From Malurus cyaneus samueli (lineage: Eukaryota; Chordata; Aves; Passeriformes; Maluridae): a DNA stretch of 64,000 nt. The stretch covers positions 44,912,840-44,976,839 of the forward strand of contig CM019218.1 of the NCBI GenBank assembly GCA_009741485.1, read 5' to 3'. The notes under the pieces are model-generated. The model worked only from the letters and a program-made list of their open reading frames with translations. It was not told the DNA's origin and ran no database searches. The stretch's first letter is position 1. Every line of letters begins with the position of its first letter. A program made the translations under genes and the position numbers. Below, in pieces: positions 57,801 to 64,000 of this stretch.

Positions 57801-59826
57801 CATTGAGTTCAGACTCAACAAGCAGTCCGACCTGTGTGGCTCAGGTGATGACAGCCCCACCTCTTAAAGAAATCTCACAAAATACCTAATGGCCAAGGTC
57901 ACATGGCAACTCTTTTTGGAAGCTCACTGGATGCTGCCTATGCCTGAGCAGACACACTACAGACAGCCTTATTTAATGCTGCACAAAGTGTCACTCGATA
58001 ACAGAAATGTAGTCTTTTCACTTGGTTTGTAGTGCATTTTTTTCTTATTTTAATGTAAAACTGCAGAGATTTCTCTCTCTCACACACACCCACATACACA
58101 CATAGAGCAGCCTGTAAGGTTTGTTCAAACACCAAAATATCAGCCTGCTCTACCAACGCTTCTAGGATGAGTTTGTCATGTGGCAGAAGGTCATTTCAGA
58201 ATAAGCAGCTGATAGAAATTAAGTTTGCTTTCATTTTGCTGCTGCTTAGTTGCTCATCTATATTCAAAACCCCCTGCTTGAAGCCAGTTACCATTTGCTG
58301 TGTGGCTGTGAGGGGATTTGAGGGGAAAAATGCACAAAAGACAAGTTGGGTGTAATTAAGATGTATTTGACTAGTTTTTTCCTCCCCATTACTACACTTT
58401 CAGGACAAGACTGAAAGAAGAGCATAAGAGGCTGGTGAAGGGGCTGGAGCATGAGTCCTGTGAGGAGCAGCTGAGAGAACTGGGGTGGTTTAGCTTGGAG
58501 AAAATGAGGCTGAGGGAAGATTTTTACACTCTTTAGAACTACCTGAAAGGAGGTTGAAGAGAGGTGAGGGTTGGTGTCTTCTCCCAGGTAACAACTGATA
58601 GGTGAAGTGGCCTCAAGTTACACTGGGGGAAGTGTAGATTGGATATTAGCAAAAATTTCTTCACTCAAAGGATTGTCAGGCATTGGAACTGGCCTGGAAC
58701 AGATGGTGGTGGAGTCACCATCCTTGAAGGTATTTAAAAGCTGTATAGATGTAAGGTTGAGGGATGTGGTTTAGGGGGAGGGCTTGGCAGTGCTGGGTTA
58801 ATGATTTCCCTTGTTGATCTAAAGGGTCTTTTCCAATCTAAACGGCTGTAAAATTCTGTGACTCTAAGAAAGGAATAACTTTCCAGAAGTGCATTTCTGT
58901 GAAGCACCAATGAGGCATCAGCTTCCTTGTTCAAAGCAATTGGCAAGGGAGTGCTCAGAGCAGAGTTCCCCTGCTGCCTGCACAGACTGATCCTCACACA
59001 GCACACTTGGCTGCCCCAGCCCTCCACCACCGCTTTCCTCTGAGGTGTCACAGTGACATCCAGCTAACAAGGCTCTTATGTGGAACAGAAATACATTATC
59101 CTGCTGTTAAATGTCATGAGAAATGGCTTTCTGATAAGCCATTGTAATTTAGCAATCAAGGGGCTCAAATGCTCCATTCAGATGCACAAAAAGGATGTTC
59201 CATGCATAATAAAAAAAGGGAAGTGTCATATTTTGAATCATGCAAGGACTGAGTATTCTAATTGTCCAGGACACATGCCCAGGATAATAAACCCCTCTCC
59301 TGCTGGCTCCACAAATGTGCCAATACTGTGAAGATCTTTAATGCAATAACTGGTTAAAGCAATCACTGATGCTGGAAACACACCAAAGCACAGTAGCAGA
59401 GCTGCTGTTCATAATGCAGAATTATTAAAGCATATGACAACACAATGTAATTTAGCAGAAAACTATGCTTTGCCTTATCTGTAAAACACTGGAATTCATA
59501 GAGTTGGTTGTTATCTGCCATACAGCTAAAAGATTGAATGACAAATAATATGAACAGATACATTTTGACAGGAACAGGCAGGAATCAAGATTTATTTTAT
59601 TCTTACCTCCCCAAATTCTTCATAGACCTGTTCAATGTAAGTGGTCCCCTTCCTTCCTGGAGAGACATCTCCCTGTATTTCTGACTGATCACTCTCACTT
59701 TCATTTGTCTTCCGGCTATTCTCATGTGCTTCGTTCTCTGACTCCTCTACGTTGTCTCTCTCTGACTTGTCTGAAAAAGCATCATTTTCCAAATGGTGAT
59801 TGTTCTCCAGGGTTGACTCATTCAAC
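39729..59826 (-). CDS. OSBPL5: Oxysterol-binding protein-related protein 5 (5' end outside window)
   Basis: ER-anchored lipid exchanger at ER-plasma membrane contacts that moves phosphatidylserine against PI4P. Fourteen exons: 59607-59826, 56543-56727, 55096-55177, 54359-54457, 53398-53494, 52364-52462, 51042-51139, 48941-49030, 47342-47478, 43477-43662, 42797-42935, 41546-41675, 40876-40978 and 39729-39864. All join in phase to 1801 nt, 599 residues and TAA. The parts in order are an acidic Ser-rich linker, the complete lipid-transfer (ORD) domain with LGETF and the split signature EQ|VSHHPPVSAF, a charged coiled-coil-like tail and a C-terminal hydrophobic anchor. Human ORP5 has 879 residues, so about 280 N-terminal residues including the PH domain lie beyond 64000. 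ORP8 is the paralogue; the tail (RPWDPLNDIAQFEKDGIL, SDQPSNHSQ, WFLLC-FL-CQLFIN) is ORP5-like. Same strand as its two neighbours. Confidence 0.96.
40876..40978 (-). CDS. OSBPL5: OSBPL5 exon (helical tail)
   Basis: 103 nt. FESLCAQCGKEMNHLREIHS, then LSLQKAQQDIH, matching the human CPRCRKEARRLQ...REAQQELH segment. The CxxC pair is kept. Confidence 0.92.
41546..41675 (-). CDS. OSBPL5: OSBPL5 exon (Ser-rich tail)
   Basis: 130 nt. TSDQPSNHSQNTESSCSTPD, then VQELSDDDGKYL, closely following the human ORP5 tail. The donor GTGTCA is weak but keeps phase; the nearby GTATTT (exon end 41554) would bring in a stop in the next exon. Confidence 0.9.
42797..42935 (-). CDS. OSBPL5: OSBPL5 exon
   Basis: 139 nt. 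LRPWDPLNDIAQFEKDGILQ, then a basic stretch unlike the human protein, ending ITRHK. Donor GTAAAA. Confidence 0.94.
43477..43662 (-). CDS. OSBPL5: OSBPL5 exon
   Basis: 186 nt. LWQHVTSAINKGDQHKATQE, then KFVLEEEQRNAARERR and NEWHYKYE, the conserved C-terminal helix of ORP domains. Confidence 0.96.
43663..47341. other. OSBPL5: OSBPL5 intron containing a solo LTR
   Basis: 3.7 kb intron whose central 1.07 kb is the LTR at 45703-46772. Nothing else recognised. Confidence 0.75.
45703..46772 (+). mobile_element. Solo LTR of an avian endogenous retrovirus (ERVL-like)
   Basis: Begins TG (45703) and ends CA (46772), flanked by the identical 5-bp duplication CTAAG (45698-45702 and 46773-46777). Inside are G-rich degenerate repeats of the CCCACGCTGGAGCAG type, two AATAAA signals (about 46584 and 46683) and a GTACCTGGCATCTGGCCAGG end. 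I know this style from a common bird ERV LTR family. A 5-bp duplication fits class III (ERVL). No gag, pol or env is present; open frames across it are compositional. Confidence 0.85.
47342..47478 (-). CDS. OSBPL5: OSBPL5 exon
   Basis: 137 nt. DGEVHINELKNGNTEMFWNP, then EVRRQRLKRHIVLFEEQTDF and ESE, the end of the ORD. Confidence 0.96.
48941..49030 (-). CDS. OSBPL5: OSBPL5 exon (90 nt)
   Basis: 30 codons, phase 0 at both ends: PFFGGSASINQISGKI, then GEEVLASLTGHW. Found by looking for the segment missing between FKLK and DGEV. Acceptor CTGACAG, donor GTAACA. Confidence 0.96.
51042..51139 (-). CDS. OSBPL5: OSBPL5 exon
   Basis: 98 nt. LLYGTMTMELGGKVTI through AELEFKLK. Acceptor TTTCAG, donor GTAAGA. 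Confidence 0.96.
52364..52462 (-). CDS. OSBPL5: OSBPL5 exon
   Basis: 99 nt. NSLSALLDGKAKLMFLSRGE through MPYAHCK, part of the ORD beta-barrel. Confidence 0.96.
53398..53494 (-). CDS. OSBPL5: OSBPL5 exon (VSHHPP signature)
   Basis: 97 nt. VSHHPPVSAFHVSNRKDGF; the two histidines bind the PI4P phosphate. Acceptor CCTAG, donor GTAAGG. Confidence 0.97.
54359..54457 (-). CDS. OSBPL5: OSBPL5 exon (LGETF motif)
   Basis: 99 nt, phase 0 at both ends. GIKKPYNPILGETFRCCWF through TFYIAEQ. KKPxNPxxGE is the PI4P-binding motif, and EQ is the first half of the family signature. Confidence 0.97.
55096..55177 (-). CDS. OSBPL5: OSBPL5 exon
   Basis: 82 nt: AVLEDDPYTRMKQVLRWYLS, then GFYKKPK, leading into the KKPYNPILGETF motif. 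Confidence 0.96.
56543..56727 (-). CDS. OSBPL5: OSBPL5 exon (start of lipid-transfer domain)
   Basis: 185 nt, GC-richer than its neighbours. ETVSEENKSLMWILLKQLRP, then MDLSRVVLPTFILEPRSFLN and KLSDYYYHADLLS: the lid and first helices of the ORD. Donor GTAAGC. Confidence 0.97.
58425..58866 (+). mobile_element. CR1 LINE, 5'-truncated 3' end
   Basis: About 440 bp with the familiar CR1 path: GAGGAGCAGCTGAGAGAACT, CTACCTGAAAGGAGGTTG, TTCTCCCAGGTAACAA, TTGGATATTAG, then a 3' end TTTTCCAATCTAAACGGCTG and the ATTCTGTGACTCT tail. CR1 is the dominant LINE of birds and reptiles. It lies in an OSBPL5 intron in the opposite orientation to the gene. Confidence 0.92.
59607..59826 (-). CDS. OSBPL5: OSBPL5 exon (linker between PH and lipid-transfer domains)
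   Basis: 220 nt. ENDAFSDKSERDNVEESENE, then a Ser/Glu-rich stretch, then GTTYIEQVYEEFGE, matching the ORP5 linker. Acceptor TTGCAG; donor GTAAGA. First OSBPL5 exon recognised when reading from 64000. Confidence 0.95.
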
Positions 59827-62800
59827 CTGCAACACACAGTTCATTACTTGCTTCAGTTTGATTTACAAAGCCATATTACTTAAGGTATTTTTAGCAGTAA
59901 AAACAGCCCCCAGGACTCAGAGTAGGATGTGTAGCCCTGGACAGTCTCAGGCACTGATTTTCTGAATAACAGAGATTTTATCATAGAAACAGTGAGATAT
60001 TTCCCATCAAAATTTTCCCGCACAAAAGGCACTTTTTAAAATGTGCCACATAGCTCCACTTACCAACACTTACACAGTATTGCTGCTGGCTCCAGATGAC
60101 CAGAGCACTACAGAGCAAGAGCACACTAACAACTTCTACACTGCTGATTAGAGAAATTAGAGAACTGAAGTACCCATCAGGAGAGATTCTTCCCTTTACA
60201 GAAGTCAATCAGTGGATGGCAGCACAAATGAAAAATATGACATTATGGGATACATTTTCTTTTCAGTGCTATTGCTATTTTATTTCAACACAGGGTGGTC
60301 CTAAGTCAGCCCTACACTAGAAAAGACAAATTCAAAAATCAGTAGAAGCAAGTATTTTCTCACACACATAGCCCTCCCTCATCTACTGGACTAAGTTGGG
60401 GAGCCTGCTTCCCCCACGTGATGCTGTGTGGAAGAATTGAGTTGAAAGCATGGACAGGACAATTACATGTGAGAAGAATACCCTAATTACAACAGCACCT
60501 AAGAGGAAACATGGAAAGTGTAACAAGTTTCATGCTCAGTGATCCAGACTTTAGAGAATGCCAAAAATTCTCTCTCAAGTAACCTAAAGCATCTCCGTTT
60601 GAAAAAGCAGATGTAGTTCATATGAAAAATGGCAATCATGATTACATAGGCCAGAGGTCAGATGCTGAGAAGTATTCATGAAATGCACTTTTTTCAAGTG
60701 ATATTTATCATGGGCAACTATTTTCCTTACTCATACACATCTTTGCACACACATTACCTCTTCCATGGCCTGGCCTAACTCTCACTTGCTGAGCTTCTCA
60801 GCCTGTCCTTCCTTTGAAAATATCTTACCTGAGGCCTAGTGAAAAATTGCTCTTGGATAGAGCAATAAAACAAAGATTTCCAGCTACACAAGGAGTTTTA
60901 GAGCATTTAAACAGGCCCTGGATCTTGCAGAGTTTTTTTACTTCCTGTAGTCTGTCTCCCTCTCCAAGATTTCTCAGTACATGGAAATGTTCTGTCAAGC
61001 ATCAAGGCTCTCTATGAAGGGCATTTTCTCAGGCCATTCGGGCCATATTCCAATTTTTATTAGAGATGAATGCTGAAAGCTCCCACCCTTGTTCTTCCTT
61101 CCCTTCTTGTTATTTTTTGTTTTTAAAAGATAATGAGGCATTGCTAGGTAGAGCCAGATTAAATTTAAAAAAAACCTAACAAAACAACAGAAGAATCAGA
61201 ACACAGAACTGGCATCAGCTTTTCTGAAGATCTCAACACCCAACTATGCACTGAAATAAAGCTCATGATTTTTAGTCTGCCAAGGAAGCCACATTGTGAC
61301 AGCCACAGCTCAGTTTTTGGCAGAGCCCAATTTCTAGAGCTCTTTTGAAAGTGTCATCTACAGCTTTCTGTGCCTTTAGAAAATCTTTCTTTTAATTCAA
61401 TTTGTAAATATATGCATGTCTGCATACGGGATACATACATACAGTGTTTATATATAAAATCACAGGGTTTTTTAATTTACAGTTGTACTGTATAATAAAA
61501 CTAAGATCACAAATCAGTCAATGACCAGCTCTAATAATTTGCTATCAGACATTATGTGTCTTTGTTGTTCAAATGCCAGGATGTTACTTCTTTTTTTTTT
61601 ATCCAGCAAGCAGTAGTGTTATCACTGATAACCAAATACGCTACAGGCACAGATTACACATACATGAGTTTGAAAGAATAAAGGGGAAAAAGATGAAGAG
61701 AGAGCTGTCTAGAGAGACTATCCACAATTCCTCAGCACAGTTGCTTCCTGGATGGTAGGTCCAGGAACTTATTAGCTGTTGATCATTTAAATGCCTCATT
61801 TATTTCTTAATATTTCAATGATCAGCTAAATATGTGAGTGTTGCCTGTGGTTGCTTTGCTCCCTTGACCTAGTGAAAGTCTTCTCCATGGGGTAAAAATT
61901 CTTGAAAGAACAATTCATTATAAGGCTTTCGATTCATGGCTGAGAAGTAGCACTCGTTTCTATTTCCCATTTGTAAGAAGAGCAAGTGTTTTGCAGTTTC
62001 ACCTGCCTCACATTTGGGAAATATTTGAAGTTTCATGGAGTAAATGACTCTTTTCTTAATTTCTCTGCCATCCCCCACCCAGTATTTTTAAAGGATTTTA
62101 GTTTTAGTCCAAGAGGGAAATCAAATTCATATGAAATTCCACTCAGCTGTGCACTAGTTATCTATCACCATAAACAAAGCAAGACTTAATACATCCAGAG
62201 CCAAGGAACCACTCTGGGGAACCAGAGAGAAAATAGATGCTTCTCATTCTGAGGAACAAATATGACATGTTGAAGTGCAACCAGGCTCTTCCTCCGAAGA
62301 GAATCACCACTGAATATGTATGATATGCTAAAAACAAATGCCATGTCATGAGCTTGAAATAAAATCAATGCAAAGATTTCCCATGGGCTTCCAATGAGAT
62401 TTGGACCAGACTTTTAAAGCTGGGGGGGAATGACTATACCAAAAGGCAACACTGGATTTCCACCATGGACATGGGTAACCTGCCGTTTTTCTTGACTAAT
62501 TTACTGTTTCAGCATATTACAGCTCTCTCACAGCACTGCTTTATTCCCTAAGTGGTGTTTCTGGAAACATCAGTCAGTGACCAGGATTTCTTGGGTTTGA
62601 TACCACTCTCCTACATAAAGCAAAGAAAAAACTTTCTTTTTTCTTGTCAAACAAGTAACCAGCCAGATTCCTGGGGCTGTTGGGGATAAGCTATAGAAGC
62701 CACAAGAAATACAACTTCATAATAAAAAGGACAGTGCCTGATGCCCTAAAATCACTGATTTACACAGTACCTTAGCCTTTGATTCATTCACACAGTTCTC

Positions 62801-64000
62801 TCTCTCATTTTTATATGCTACTAAAGACATGGATTTTGAAATCACTGTATAATCTTGATTTGTTTCCCAGCAGGAAAGGAGCAAAGCAGCCAGCAGACAA
62901 GTGCAACTTTGGCTCAACAGAAAATCTGCCTTTGCCAACTCCCAAGGGGGTTTTGTTCTCCCTATAATATCCATCATCTTTCCTTTCTTTTTCTGCTCTT
63001 GACAGAGTAGTTTGGCTAATTTGAAGATAGAGTTAAATGTAATTAACTGGCCCCCTAACAACAGCATGCCAATTTAATTGGTAAGATTCCCTGTAGGGAA
63101 AGCATTTAATTAGAATGATTGAATCCCTGTGAGGAAGCCACTGTCACTGGCAAACGAAGAACCCTTTGCTCAGCACTTGCAAAGTTTGGGTTTTGTGTTC
63201 TCTCTTATTTAAATGTTCTTCATTCCTCCAGGGATGACAGCAAGTCATCCTCCTGTCCTGCAACCCTCAAACTTCGCTGGGCTTTAAGCACTGGGGAGTT
63301 TGGGTACACATTCAGAACAGTGGTAGGACTCAGAAAGGAGAGTGAAATATCTAGATGACCAGATGCTGAATGCCCAGTTTGAACCAGACTCAGCTAAATT
63401 TAAGCCTGTAAGAAATACCTGTTTGCAACTGTGAGTAGTCTGTCCTGCCAAAAACGCTGAAAGTCCTGCTCTGCAAGGCATCATCTTTGCAGACAGCAAG
63501 AATTGCTACCTTAAAAACTGCAAAACCAATGCTGTGTTGCTGTGAGCTCTAGAAGTCAAATTCCAATCAGCAGAACTAGAAATAGGCACTACCTCTCCCA
63601 ATTTTCACTCCAAAGGCCAAATGTCTCTACCAGGAGGATTTTTGAAGTTGCTTATTCAGCTATAAGCAACAGAAAGGCCTGGGGCTTTTTAATGTGTACA
63701 GAGCTTTGATGTTCCAAAATACTGCAGTAATACCAGGAATATGGATAGAAAGGAGGCTGTGGGGACCTTTTTCCCTTATGTAAAAATTTATCTGATTCAT
63801 CGAGGAAGAAATTGGACACCACTCAAAACCCCTGCAGAGAGAGAAAGTAATCATAAAATTAAGGATGCAGTGCATGCTCTCTGCTGACTATGACACAGTA
63901 TTACTAGGAAAGAATACACATTAAAAAAATAGATCAGACTCAGAGCCATATGTGCTAGCAACACAAAAACATTGTTACTGACTGTGTCTGTGTAACTACA
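59827..64000. other. OSBPL5: OSBPL5 intron, partial
   Basis: No PH-domain exon or other OSBPL5 exon was found on the minus strand here. AT-rich, unremarkable; the gene continues beyond 64000. Confidence 0.7.

Noticed and set aside
60829..60890. Possible OSBPL5 exon ending in CTCAG|GTAAGA
   Set aside because: There is a good donor and a nearby AG, but the translation (WKSLFYCSIQEQFF...) matches neither the ORP5 linker nor its PH domain.

Overview
The window looks like nuclear DNA from a bird. Three split vertebrate genes, all read on the minus strand, can be followed exon by exon. They lie in the order OSBPL5 - TNF-receptor gene - CARS1 from high to low coordinates. This is the edge of the block that in mammals carries OSBPL5, (in rodents) Tnfrsf22/23/26, CARS1 and NAP1L4 (human 11p15.5, mouse distal chromosome 7). 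A CR1 LINE 3' end and a solo LTR of a type I know from bird genomes support an avian source. The species cannot be named from the sequence.

Layout. 2686-26339: CARS1 (cytosolic cysteinyl-tRNA synthetase), 18 coding exons from the ATG to codon 690. The last ~140 codons lie beyond position 1. An in-frame 246-nt cassette exon carries the N-terminal accessory domain. The first exon sits in a CpG island with an amino-acid-response element and ETS/GC boxes. 26480-26870: a C-rich minisatellite with a 20-bp period separates the CARS1 promoter from the end of the next gene. 26998-36991: a complete ten-exon death receptor of the TNFRSF family (409 residues: signal peptide, cysteine-rich repeats, one membrane span, long linker, death domain). 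It has a TATA box and a palindromic NF-kappaB site just upstream. 36992-38546: intergenic. 38547-64000: OSBPL5/ORP5, 14 exons covering the linker, the complete lipid-transfer domain and the C-terminal membrane anchor. The N-terminal and PH-domain exons lie beyond 64000. Its introns hold a 1070-bp solo LTR with a 5-bp target duplication and a CR1 fragment.

The genes are not an operon. CARS1 charges tRNA-Cys, the receptor is a plasma-membrane death receptor, and ORP5 is an ER-anchored exchanger of phosphatidylserine and PI4P. The most notable item is the death-domain receptor at a locus where mouse has only receptors without a death domain and where human has no such gene. Exon boundaries were set by hand from AG/GT sites, reading-phase agreement and remembered homologous proteins. 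Nearly every junction closes in phase, which is the main internal check.
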